64,000 bases of DNA from Actinotalea alkalitolerans (lineage in GTDB: Bacteria; Actinomycetota; Actinomycetes; Actinomycetales; Cellulomonadaceae), in NCBI RefSeq assembly GCF_023369855.1, contig NZ_JAMBPP010000006.1, positions 62,001 to 126,000 of the forward strand, read 5' to 3'. The notes under the pieces were generated by a model. It ran no database searches. It saw only the letters and a list, made by a program, of their open reading frames with translations, and had not been told where the DNA came from. The position numbers were made by a program, and so were the translations under genes. Positions 46,102-54,354 of this stretch are shown here, piece after piece. How positions within the stretch are numbered: position 1 is the stretch's first letter; each line of letters begins with the position of its first letter.

Positions 46102-47277
46102 ATGGATCAGCCGGAGTCTCACGAGGCGCGTTGGTTCGGGACCGGCTCCTCGTCGACGCTGGACGCCGCTGAGGCGACGGCGGCGGCGGTCGCCTCAGCG
46201 ACTGCCGGACGTCCGCCGGCCCTGGTGATGGTGTTCGCGTCGTCCACCTACGACCTGCACGCCGTGGCGCGCGCGGCCGACGAGGCCGTGCCTGGTGACG
46301 TTCCGGTGATCGGCTGCACCACGTCCGGGGAGATCGAGGAGGGTGCGGCCGGTTCGGGCCGGGTGGTTGCCGTGGCTCTCGGTGGTGCTGGCCTGACCGT
46401 CCGGACCTCCGTCGGTCACCTGGCGGACGGGTCGCGCGAGGCGGGCCGTTCCGCGGCACAGGGTCTGGTCGGGCTGGGCCGACCGAACCAGGTTCTCCTG
46501 ATGCTCAGCGAGGGTCTGGCCGGCGGGCGAGCCGAGGTGGTCCGGGGTGCCCACAGCGTGGCCGGGGCCGCCGTCCAGCTGGTCGGCGGGTGCGCCGGGG
46601 ACGACCTGGCGATGTCCCAGACCTTCCAGCTCCACCGCGGTGAGGTGCTGACCGGGGCGGTCGTCGGTGCGGCAATCGGCTCGGAGGGGCCGATCGGCGT
46701 CGGGGTCGGGCACGGCTGGCGCCGGGTCGGTGAGCCGATCGTCGTCACCGAGAGCGACGGGCAGCGGATCTTCCGTCTGAACGACGAACCGGCACTGGAC
46801 TACTACCTGACCCTGGTCGGTGCTGCACCCGAGTTGTTCGCGGAGGAGAGCCCGGCGATGTCCGCCATCGGCCTGACGAACACCTTCGGGTTGCCGCGAC
46901 CCGGTGGCGAGGAGGTACGGGCCGTGCTGGGCTTCGACTTCGCGAACCGGTCCCTGTTCTGCGGCGATGTGCCGCAGGGCACGGTGATTTGGCGGATGGT
47001 CGGCGATGCGGACTCGGTGCAGGTCGGGACCCGGACGGCCTGCGAGCTGGCCCTCGAGGGACTTGGCGGCGCCACACCGCTGGGCATCGTGGCCTTCGAC
47101 TGCGCCTCGCGGCGCGCCATCCTCGGGGACGACGGCATCGCGGCCGAGATGGGATTGCTGGCCGAGCTGGCCCCGGAGGTACCGATCGCCGGCTTCTACA
47201 CCTATGGCGAGATCGCTCGGGTCACCGGCTCTCGCGGCGTCCACAACGCGACGCTCGTGCTCCTGGCCCTGGGCTGA
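46102..47277 (+). CDS. FIST-domain sensor protein
   Basis: A 391-residue protein with FIST N (about 30-220) and FIST C (about 225-370) domains. Recognisable blocks are VIGCTTSGEI, LVGGCAGDDLAMSQTFQLHR, HGWRRVGEPIVVTESDGQRI, LPRPGGEEVRAVLGF and VPIAGFYTYGEIAR. FIST proteins bind small ligands such as amino acids and are usually encoded next to histidine kinases, chemoreceptors or cyclic-di-GMP enzymes. Here the next gene, one base away, is a GGDEF-EAL protein, so FIST is likely its input module. Confidence 0.92.
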   Translation: MDQPESHEARWFGTGSSSTLDAAEATAAAVASATAGRPPALVMVFASSTYDLHAVARAADEAVPGDVPVIGCTTSGEIEEGAAGSGRVVAVALGGAGLTVRTSVGHLADGSREAGRSAAQGLVGLGRPNQVLLMLSEGLAGGRAEVVRGAHSVAGAAVQLVGGCAGDDLAMSQTFQLHRGEVLTGAVVGAAIGSEGPIGVGVGHGWRRVGEPIVVTESDGQRIFRLNDEPALDYYLTLVGAAPELFAEESPAMSAIGLTNTFGLPRPGGEEVRAVLGFDFANRSLFCGDVPQGTVIWRMVGDADSVQVGTRTACELALEGLGGATPLGIVAFDCASRRAILGDDGIAAEMGLLAELAPEVPIAGFYTYGEIARVTGSRGVHNATLVLLALG

Positions 47278-47278
47278 C

Positions 47279-49390
47279 ATGGTCGACGGCAACGTCTGCT
47301 CACCCCACCGGCTCGTCGAGTTCCTCACCGCGCTCAGCCGGTGCCTGACCACGGCCGACGCGGTGCGCAACGCGGCGGAGCTGGTCGCCGAGGAGTTCGA
47401 CGCCGAGGTGGGTGCCGTCGTCCTCGGGGGTGTCCTGACCGCTGTGGCGGGCTTCGGCCAACGCCCGGTGCCGTCCGCGGCCCTGACCGCGATGCGGCCG
47501 GGGACCGGCGTCATCGAGCTCGACTCTGTGGGCCGGTGCCAGACGCTCGCGGCACGGTGGACCGGAGAGAGCGAAGGCAGACTGCTTCTGGCTAGGACCG
47601 GAGAGCCCTTCACCGCAGAGGACCGCGACCTTCTGCTCGGCATGGCCGGTGCGATGGGGATGACGCTGGACATGATCGGCGTGCTGGAGCGCGAGCGCGG
47701 TCGTCACCGCGTGCTGGAGGTGCTGCTGGACATCCAGCGGTCCATCTCGCACCGCGCGCCCCTGGCCACCATCCTCGCCGCCGTGACCGACGGGGCGAGC
47801 ACGGTGCTCGAGGGTTGCCCCGTCTCCCTGGTGCTCGATGACGCCCTGGAACGGGATCGCCCGCTCGCCGTCGGTACGGACCTCGTCGATGAGGGGACCT
47901 CGGTCTCGGTCCAGGTGCACATCGAGGGGATCCCGGCCGGGGCGCTCGTCGCCACCAGCCGGGACGGGGCGCCGATCGGACCGGGTGAGCGTTCGCTGCT
48001 GACCGCGTTCGCCGAGCACGCGAGCCTGGCGCTGACGGACGCGCGCACCGTGGAGGCGATGCAGGAGGCGTACCACGACTCCCTGACGGGGCTGCCCAAC
48101 CGGGCCCTGTTCCTCGAACGGGTGTCGTCGGAGCTCCGGTCCGACGCGCCGCACAGGTCGTGGACCACGGTGCTCTTCATCGATCTGGACAGGTTCAAGG
48201 CGGTGAACGACTCGCTCGGCCATGCGGCGGGCGACGCTCTGCTGCGCGAGGTGTCCGACCGGATCCGGGCGTGCACCCGAACTGACGCCACGGCGGCCCG
48301 ATTCGGCGGGGATGAGTTCGCCGTGCTGCTGACCGAGCAGAGCGACTCCATCGGAGCCGTCGTCGTCGCCGAACGGATCATCGCCGCACTGCGTGAGCCG
48401 TTCACGATCCATGGCAAGGGGGTCCTCGTCTGCGCCACGATCGGGATCGCGCACGCTGATCACGCGACCGTCAGCATGGGGAGCGCCGCGGACGAGCTCC
48501 TGGGCAACGCTGACCTGGCGATGTACCAGGCCAAGGCGGCCGGTGGTAGTCGCGTGCTGACCTACGAGCCGCAGATGCGGGTCGCACTCCTGGCTCGGCT
48601 GGAGCTCCAGGCCGAGCTGCAGGGAGCACTGGGACGTGGCGAGCTGTTCGTCGTGTACCAGCCGATCGTCGAGCTGGACTCGGGACGGACCTGCGGGCTG
48701 GAGGCGCTGCTGCGCTGGCGGCACCCCTCGCGCGGCATCGTCGCACCGCTCGACTTCATCCCGATCGCCGAGACGACGGGGGTGATCGTCGCCATCGGCC
48801 GTTGGGTGCTGGACGAGGCCTGCCATCGCCTCGCGGGGTGGAGGCGGCTCGAACCCGATCTGACGATGAACGTCAACGTGTCGGTGCACCAGCTCCGGGA
48901 TCCGGCGTTCGTCGACGCGGTCGATCACGCGCTGAGGGCAGCGGGTCTACCGGGGCAGGCGCTGGTCCTGGAGATCACCGAGAGCGTCCTCATCGACGAC
49001 GTGGAGGTGGCCTTGACGTCGTTGCGTGCACTCAAGGGCCTGGGGGTCGCGATCGCCCTGGACGACTTCGGTACCGGGTTCTCGTCGCTGGGCTACCTGC
49101 ACCGGTTCCCGGTCGACATCCTCAAGATCGACCGGTCGTTCGTCTCCGGCCCAGCGAGCGAGACCGACGGGCACCAGCTCGTTCGCATGATCATCGAGTT
49201 GGGTCGCGCCTACGGGGTCGAGGTCATCGCCGAGGGGATCGAGGACGAGCTGCAGCGCGACAGGCTGCTCGGGCTGGGGTGTCGTCGTGGCCAGGGGTTC
49301 CACTTCGCGCGACCGGGCGAGGTGTCTCAGGTCGAGGCGTTCGTGACGGCGCCATCGCTCGCGGGCGCGGCCCCGCCCGGCCCCGCGTGA
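47279..49390 (+). CDS. GAF-GGDEF-EAL cyclic-di-GMP enzyme
   Basis: A 703-residue cytosolic protein. Two GAF-like sensor regions occupy about 1-125 and 140-265. The GGDEF domain (about 275-440) has an intact RFGGDEFAVLL active site and VLFIDLDRFKAVNDSLGHAA. The EAL domain (about 455-695) has CGLEALLRW, VNVSVHQL, EITESVLIDD, DDFGTGFSSL and KIDRSFV, so metal ligands and catalytic Glu are present. Both synthesis and breakdown of cyclic di-GMP are possible. ATG starts two bases after the FIST stop codon; the pair is one operon. Confidence 0.94.
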   Translation: MVDGNVCSPHRLVEFLTALSRCLTTADAVRNAAELVAEEFDAEVGAVVLGGVLTAVAGFGQRPVPSAALTAMRPGTGVIELDSVGRCQTLAARWTGESEGRLLLARTGEPFTAEDRDLLLGMAGAMGMTLDMIGVLERERGRHRVLEVLLDIQRSISHRAPLATILAAVTDGASTVLEGCPVSLVLDDALERDRPLAVGTDLVDEGTSVSVQVHIEGIPAGALVATSRDGAPIGPGERSLLTAFAEHASLALTDARTVEAMQEAYHDSLTGLPNRALFLERVSSELRSDAPHRSWTTVLFIDLDRFKAVNDSLGHAAGDALLREVSDRIRACTRTDATAARFGGDEFAVLLTEQSDSIGAVVVAERIIAALREPFTIHGKGVLVCATIGIAHADHATVSMGSAADELLGNADLAMYQAKAAGGSRVLTYEPQMRVALLARLELQAELQGALGRGELFVVYQPIVELDSGRTCGLEALLRWRHPSRGIVAPLDFIPIAETTGVIVAIGRWVLDEACHRLAGWRRLEPDLTMNVNVSVHQLRDPAFVDAVDHALRAAGLPGQALVLEITESVLIDDVEVALTSLRALKGLGVAIALDDFGTGFSSLGYLHRFPVDILKIDRSFVSGPASETDGHQLVRMIIELGRAYGVEVIAEGIEDELQRDRLLGLGCRRGQGFHFARPGEVSQVEAFVTAPSLAGAAPPGPA

Positions 49391-49462
49391 GCAACGCGGT
49401 TGGTCGGAGCGGGACCGTGGTCCTCTGGCTGACCGGTCGCGTCGGCGCCTATCGTCGGAACC

Positions 49463-50197
49463 GTGGGAACGGGCATCCCGGTCACGGTGCCTGACCCGGT
49501 GGGTGAGGTCGGGCCAGGCTGCGAACCCCTCGCCGAAGGCTTCCTGCGCGAGCCCGTTTCGACCTGGTCGAGCCTGGCGTTCGTCGTCGCTGGCGTGGTG
49601 GTGGTCGTCCTGGCCCGACGGCGGCGGCAGGCTCTGGGCACGCCGGTCGAGGGAGGCTTCGACGAGCCACCGTCCGCTGCGTACGCCGCGCTGGTCGCGG
49701 GGATCGGGGTGGGCTCGGTGGTCCAGCATGGCCCGAACCCGATCTGGGCCGACCTGGCTCACGACCTCCCGTTGCTGGCCACCCTGCTGCTCATCACCGC
49801 CGACGCCGTCGCCGACCTTGCCGGACGCGCACGCTCGTGGTGGTGGTGGGTCGTGCCGACGGTCGCAATCGCCCCGGTCATCCACTTCTGGCCGAGGGCG
49901 GGCGACCTGACCCAGGGTGGGGTGGCGGTGGTCACGGTGCTCATCAGCCTGGTCCGGGCCTGGAGACGGCCACCGTTGCGACGGACGATCCGGTGGACCG
50001 TGGTCCTGCTCGCGACCGGTGGGATCGTCGAGATCCTCTCGAGCCCGGGGTGGCCGCTGTGCGACCCGTCGAGCCGGTGGTGGTTCGGGCATGCCGCGTG
50101 GCACGTCCTGATCGCGGCGGGCCTGGCCGTCCTCGCGGGGGCGCTCGGCTGGCGGGAGGCGTCGGTGGGGCCCCGGCCGCGGGTGCCGGCGTCATGA
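49463..50197 (+). CDS. CREST-superfamily membrane hydrolase (ceramidase-like)
   Basis: A 244-residue protein with about seven helices. It contains the CREST signature set: EPVSTWSSLAFVVAG (Glu and conserved Ser), a GSVVQHGPNPIWADLAHDLP segment with a His and a D-x-x-x-D, and a terminal FGHAAWHVLIA (H-x-x-x-H). These residues bind catalytic zinc in alkaline ceramidases and related transmembrane hydrolases. The substrate in actinobacteria is not established. GTG start at 49463. Confidence 0.8.
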   Translation: MGTGIPVTVPDPVGEVGPGCEPLAEGFLREPVSTWSSLAFVVAGVVVVVLARRRRQALGTPVEGGFDEPPSAAYAALVAGIGVGSVVQHGPNPIWADLAHDLPLLATLLLITADAVADLAGRARSWWWWVVPTVAIAPVIHFWPRAGDLTQGGVAVVTVLISLVRAWRRPPLRRTIRWTVVLLATGGIVEILSSPGWPLCDPSSRWWFGHAAWHVLIAAGLAVLAGALGWREASVGPRPRVPAS

Positions 50198-50320
50198 CCG
50201 CCACGTGATCTCGGGTCGTCGTCGGATGATGGCTGCCAGCCACGGAGGTCGCGGGGACCCGCGATGCGGTCGAGGCCCTTCGTCCCTGGCGCAGGCTGTC
50301 GCTGGTGCCAGGCTGACATC

Positions 50321-50788
50321 GTGAGCATCGACAGGGAGCGAGTGTCCCCGCCCGGTGGGGCACGGATCACGTTGCTCTCGCTCGAGGCGCTGACGGCCGT
50401 GGGCGCCGTCACCGGGGTGCAGGGTTTTCTGACCGGGGCCTTCGATCCGCTGGTGGACCAGGTCCACGACGCATGGCCGATCGTGCAGGTCCGCATCCTG
50501 CCTGCGGCCGCCCTTGGGGCCGTGGTCGCACTTCCTCAGGCCGTCGCCTTCGTCCTGGGCCTACGACACCACCGGTGGGCGGCCGACGCCGGCGTTGCTG
50601 CCGGTGCTGCGCTGACCGCGTGGGTGACGCTCCAGCTGCCGCTGATCGGCTGGACCTCGCCCGTGCAGTGGGCGTTCGTCGGGGTCGGCGTCGTGCAGGT
50701 GGTGGCCGCGACCGTCTGGCGTCGACACGTCCGGCGACCCGAGGGGACGGACCAGGGCGTCGTGCAGCGATCGGCGACGCGAGCCTGA
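50321..50788 (+). CDS. Hypothetical four-helix membrane protein
   Basis: A 155-residue protein with hydrophobic segments at about 15-40, 52-75, 80-103 and 110-130 and a basic C-terminal tail (VWRRHVRRPEG). GTG start at 50321. The pattern is that of small DoxX- or DUF-type membrane proteins, but no family is recognised. It abuts the damaged acetyltransferase gene. Confidence 0.65.
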   Translation: MSIDRERVSPPGGARITLLSLEALTAVGAVTGVQGFLTGAFDPLVDQVHDAWPIVQVRILPAAALGAVVALPQAVAFVLGLRHHRWAADAGVAAGAALTAWVTLQLPLIGWTSPVQWAFVGVGVVQVVAATVWRRHVRRPEGTDQGVVQRSATRA

Positions 50789-51340
50789 CGACCGCCCGCC
50801 TCGTCCTTCGCCGGTTCGTGGACTCGGACGGGCCCGGACTGCACGGCTACCTGTCCCGCCCAGAGGCCGTCGAGTACGAGCCCTACGGGCCGGTCGGACC
50901 TGACGAGGCCGACGACCTGGCCCGGCAGCGGGCGGCCGATCAGAGGTTCTGGGCCGTGCAGACCGCCGCCGAGACGCTGGTCGGGAACCTCTACCTCGCC
51001 CCGTCGGGCCCCGAGTGGTGGCAGTCCTGGGAGCTGGGGTACGTGTTCCACCCGTACCACTGGGGACAGGGCTACGCCACCGAGGCGTGCCAGGCCCTGC
51101 TCGACGCGGTGTTCGACGACGGGGCCCACCGCGTGGTCGCGCACTGCGACCCGGCCAACCTCCGCTCCTGGGCGTTGCTCGAGCGCCTGGGCATGCGCCG
51201 AGAAGGTCACTCCCTGCGCGCCGCAGCCTTCGTCCGCGACCCTTCGGGTCGGCCGCTGGCGGGCGACCCTTCGGGTCGGCCGCTGGCGCGACGCGTACAC
51301 CTATGCGCTGCTCGACGAGGAGTGGCGCGCGAGGCCGTGA
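50785..51340 (+). pseudogene. GNAT acetyltransferase, start lost and C-terminus frameshifted
   Basis: The body is a clear RimJ/RimL-type GNAT: LTTARLVLRRFVDSDGPGLH, GNLYLAPSGPEWWQSWELGY, HPYHWGQGYATEACQALLDA and CDPANLRSWALLERLGMRR. There is no ATG, GTG or TTG in frame near the family start; only a CTG at 50785. Near the end, DPSGRPLA occurs twice because of a tandem duplication, then the frame shifts: the normal ending RDAYTYALLDEEWRARP is found one frame over, ending at 51340. In the original frame it runs to 51408. Confidence 0.6.
51236..51288. repeat. 26-base tandem duplication, period 27
   Basis: GCGACCCTTCGGGTCGGCCG plus six more bases occurs at 51236-51261 and again at 51263-51288. 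It encodes two copies of the DPSGRPLA block in the damaged acetyltransferase. Confidence 0.95.
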
Positions 51341-51355
51341 CCGCACCCGGGGCCC

Positions 51356-51554
51356 TCACCCGGCCGGGCGATCGGCCAGCATCTCGAGGTAGTGCTGGTT
51401 GTGCATGACGGCCAGGAGGTTGCCGAACGTAGAGGGGATCGCCCTGCTCGGGACGCACGAAGTACGGCCCGACGCCGAGCAGCTCGGTGTACCAGTCGGT
51501 CGCGGCAGCGACGTCGTCGGCGAGGTAGGTCAGGGTGGTCAGTCCGCGCAGCAT
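51356..51554 (-). pseudogene. VOC-family (glyoxalase-fold) gene with internal deletion
   Basis: The gene starts normally: ATG at 51554 behind GGAGGAGATCCCG, then LTTLTYLADDVAAATDWYTE and LLGVGPYFVRPEQGDPLYV. At about 51430 it jumps, out of frame, to a sequence that reads GNLLAVMHNQHYLEMLADRP and stops at 51356, which is a normal C-terminal end for this family. About 65-75 residues of the middle (second beta-alpha-beta unit) are missing. Confidence 0.75.
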
Positions 51555-51652
51555 CGGGATCTCCTCCGGTCGAGGCGGGCCGGTTCGCGCCCACAGGACC
51601 AGCCTCCTCGCTAAACTGCTCATCCTCTGATCACTTTTCTGGAAGGTCCTCC

Positions 51653-52414
51653 GTGCGAGCCGACCGCCTCGTCGCCACGCTCCTCCTGCTGCAGTCGCGC
51701 GGCCGAGCGACCGCGGCCGAGGTCGCTGCTGCGACGGAGGTCTCTGTCCCGACGGCTCGGCGGGACCTCGAGGCGCTGTCCGCCGCGGGGGTCCCGGTGT
51801 ACCCGCAGCCCGGTCGCGGCGGAGGCTGGTCGCTGGTCGGTGGGGCGCGGACCGACCTGACCGGGCTGACCGCTCCCGAGGCGCGGGCGCTGTTCCTGCT
51901 GCTCGGCCCAACGGCTGCCGCCTCGGACGAGGTACGCACCGCGTTGCGCAAGCTGGTGCAGGCCCTGCCGCCGACCTTCCGGACCGAGGCCGAGACCGCG
52001 GCGCACGCCGTCGTCGTCGACCGGGCGCGGTGGGGCACCTTCCGGGTGGACCGCGTCGTCGCGGCGGAGGTGACCGACGAGCCGGCTCGACGACCCGAGG
52101 GCTTCGTGCTCGAGGCGGCGTGGGAGCAGGTGGTCGACGAGGTCGAGGAGCGGCGGTCGCGCACCTGGGCGACGGTGCTCGTGGACACCCGCGACGTCCA
52201 CGTGCTCCGCGACCAGTTCGGCCGGCACTGCGTGCCTGAGAGCCAGGCCGAGGACGGACGGACACGCGTGAGGGTCGGTGCCCCGACGGCCCTCGACGTC
52301 GCGCGTCACCTGGCGGGGTGGGGCGCTCAGGTCGACGTGGTGGACGGCCAGGACGTGCGGGCCGAGCTCGCGCGGATGGGTGCCGAGCTCGTCGCGAGGC
52401 AGGAGGCCCAGTGA
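51653..52414 (+). CDS. DeoR/WYL-type transcriptional regulator lacking its WYL core
   Basis: A 253-residue protein. The N-terminal helix-turn-helix (LVATLLLLQSRGRATAAEVA, SVPTARRDLEALSAAGVPVY) and the GRGGGWSLVGG linker are intact. At about residue 128 HAVVVDRARWG is joined directly to TFRVDRVVAAEVTDEP, normally the strand after the WYL motif. Roughly 55-65 residues containing W-Y-L are therefore missing, in frame. Typical members have about 310-325 residues. DNA binding may remain but ligand/nucleic-acid sensing by WYL is lost. GTG start after GGAAGG; its stop overlaps the next start. Confidence 0.8.
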   Translation: MRADRLVATLLLLQSRGRATAAEVAAATEVSVPTARRDLEALSAAGVPVYPQPGRGGGWSLVGGARTDLTGLTAPEARALFLLLGPTAAASDEVRTALRKLVQALPPTFRTEAETAAHAVVVDRARWGTFRVDRVVAAEVTDEPARRPEGFVLEAAWEQVVDEVEERRSRTWATVLVDTRDVHVLRDQFGRHCVPESQAEDGRTRVRVGAPTALDVARHLAGWGAQVDVVDGQDVRAELARMGAELVARQEAQ

Positions 52415-53166
52415 GCGAGGACCGCGCGGTGGTCATCACCGGGATCGATGAGCGCGTCGAGGTCGAGACCAACCGCACCGGGTTGAGCCACCCCGCGCAC
52501 GAGCTGCTCTGGAACGAGCGCGGCGCCTCGACCGCGTCCGTCGGCCCACGGGTCTGGACGGTCACGGCCCGGATCGGCCTGTGGGTTCCTGCGGGCACGG
52601 TCCACTCGGTCCGCCTCCCCGCCGGGACCTGGTACCGGGCCGCGCGGTTCAGCGTCTGGGCCACGCCGAAGACCCCCCAGTGGCTCCGACCCTTCGGTGT
52701 CGAGATCACCGAGCTCCTCCGTCTGCTGCTCGTGCGACTCTCGGACACCGGGCTGAGCCCGCAGTCGCGGTCGCTCAACGAGCAGATGGTCATCGACCTG
52801 CTCAGGCCGAGCGAGCACGAGGTCGCCGTGCACCTGCCCGACGCCGCTGTGCTCTTGCCGATGGTCGAGGCGGTGACGGCTCGTCCCGCTGACCGGCACT
52901 CGCTCGAGGAGTGGGCCGCCCGCCTCGGGGTGTCGGGACGGACCGTGGGCCGCACTCTGCGTGCCCACACCGGTCTGGGTTTCACCGACTGGGTGGCCTC
53001 GGTACGGATGCAGCGCGCGATCGAGCTGATCGTCGCGGGCGAACGGCTCGACGACGTCGCGGCCGAGGTTGGCTACCGGTCGCCGAGTGCGTTCGGCGCG
53101 GCGTTCAAGCGTGCGTCGGGGCTCACCCCGGGAGCATTCCGGCCCGACTCACCGCGGGATGTCTGA
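52411..53166 (+). CDS. AraC-family regulator, probably of the siderophore uptake operon
   Basis: A 251-residue regulator. The N-terminal cupin (about 1-95) includes IGLWVPAGTVHSVRLPAGTW. The C-terminal AraC domain (about 160-245) has SLEEWAARLGVSGRTVGRTL, VASVRMQRAIELIVAG and LDDVAAEVGYRSPSAFGAAF. GTG at 52411 follows AGGAGGCCCA and overlaps the stop of the WYL-type gene. It lies 145 bases upstream of the iron-siderophore importer; AraC regulators in this place usually sense the ferric siderophore and activate uptake. Confidence 0.88.
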   Translation: MSEDRAVVITGIDERVEVETNRTGLSHPAHELLWNERGASTASVGPRVWTVTARIGLWVPAGTVHSVRLPAGTWYRAARFSVWATPKTPQWLRPFGVEITELLRLLLVRLSDTGLSPQSRSLNEQMVIDLLRPSEHEVAVHLPDAAVLLPMVEAVTARPADRHSLEEWAARLGVSGRTVGRTLRAHTGLGFTDWVASVRMQRAIELIVAGERLDDVAAEVGYRSPSAFGAAFKRASGLTPGAFRPDSPRDV

Positions 53167-53196
53167 ATCGCGACAGGGCGCGTCATTATCACGCGA

Positions 53197-53246
53197 TTGC
53201 GTCGCGTCGTACGGTCCTCTATCTTCATGAGGCAAGCCTCACCTAA
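53197..53246 (+). promoter_or_regulatory. Promoter with DtxR/IdeR-type iron box
   Basis: TTGCGT (53197-53202) and TATCTT (53220-53225) are 17 bases apart. Directly after the -10, TGAGGCAAGCCTCACCTAA (53228-53246) matches the DtxR/IdeR 19-bp consensus TTAGGTTAGCCTAACCTAA at 15 positions. An iron-loaded repressor bound here would cover the transcription start. Confidence 0.75.
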
Positions 53247-53310
53247 CGCCCGACCCGGGTGGTCATGCCCCGGCGGCGAGGCGGAGCACCCGACGACGAA
53301 CGGATCCCCC

Positions 53311-54351
53311 ATGCGCGCATCGCGCCTCTTCACGACCGCCACGGCCGTGGCCGCCCTGAGCATCCTCGCCGCCTGCGGCTCGACCGGGGAGGCCGACGTC
53401 GACGCGACGGCCGAGCCCACCTCGGCCGCGCAGGAGGGCGTGTTCCCGGTCACGATCCCGCACGCGTTCGGTGAGACCACCGTCGACGCGCAGCCGGTGC
53501 GCGTGGCCACGGTCGCCTGGTCCAACCACGAGGTGCCGCTCGCACTGGGCATCGTCCCGGTGGGCATGGCCGCGGCGACCTGGGGCGACGACGACGACAA
53601 CGGCGTGCTGCCCTGGGTCGAGGACGCTCTCGCCGAGCTCGGTGCCGAGCTCCCCGTGCTGTTCGACGAGACCGACGGGATCGACTTCGAGGGCGTCGCC
53701 AACACCCAGCCCGACCTGATCCTGGCGACCTACTCGGGGCTGACCGAGGAGGACTACGCCACGCTCTCGTCGATCGCGCCGACGATCGCCTACCCCGAGG
53801 TCGCCTGGGGGACCTCGCACCAGGACATGATCACGATCAGCTCCGCGGCCCTGGGGATGGCCGAGGAGGGCGAGGCCCTGGTCGCCGACCTCGACGCCCA
53901 GGTCGCCGAGGCGCTGGCCGCCAACCCCGCGCTGGACGGCGCGAAGGTGCTGTTCTCGTACATCGACCCCTCGGACTTCAGCCAGATCGGCTTCTACACC
54001 AGCCACGACACCCGCCCGGGCTTCCTGCTCGACGCGGGCCTGCCGATGCCGGCCGTGGTCGAGGAGGAGACCGCCGGGACCGACGCCTTCTACGTGACGG
54101 TCTCGGCCGAGGAGGCCGACCGGTTCGACGACGTCGACCTGTTCGTCACCTACGGCGACGCCAGCAGCGACATCGTGGCCCAGCTCCAGGCCGACCCGCT
54201 GCTGTCCACGATCCCCGCGATCGCCGAGGGCCGGGTGGCGGTGCTCGAGAACTCCACACCGCTGGCGGCCTCGGCCAACCCGTCGCCGCTCTCGATCGGG
54301 TGGGGTGTCCAGGACTACCTCGCGCTGCTCGCGGCACCGCTGGCCGACTAG
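53311..54351 (+). CDS. Iron-siderophore ABC transporter substrate-binding lipoprotein
   Basis: A 346-residue lipoprotein: signal helix, lipobox ILAAC near residue 22, then a FecB/FhuD-type periplasmic-binding fold (about 50-340) with VATVAWSNHEVPLALGIVPV, FEGVANTQPDLILATYSGLT and the final LSIGWGVQDYLALL. Two lobes joined by a long helix are expected, the type-III class that binds ferric siderophores or haem. First gene of a four-gene importer operon, three bases before the permease start. Siderophore type unknown. Confidence 0.93.
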   Translation: MRASRLFTTATAVAALSILAACGSTGEADVDATAEPTSAAQEGVFPVTIPHAFGETTVDAQPVRVATVAWSNHEVPLALGIVPVGMAAATWGDDDDNGVLPWVEDALAELGAELPVLFDETDGIDFEGVANTQPDLILATYSGLTEEDYATLSSIAPTIAYPEVAWGTSHQDMITISSAALGMAEEGEALVADLDAQVAEALAANPALDGAKVLFSYIDPSDFSQIGFYTSHDTRPGFLLDAGLPMPAVVEEETAGTDAFYVTVSAEEADRFDDVDLFVTYGDASSDIVAQLQADPLLSTIPAIAEGRVAVLENSTPLAASANPSPLSIGWGVQDYLALLAAPLAD

Positions 54352-54354
54352 ACG

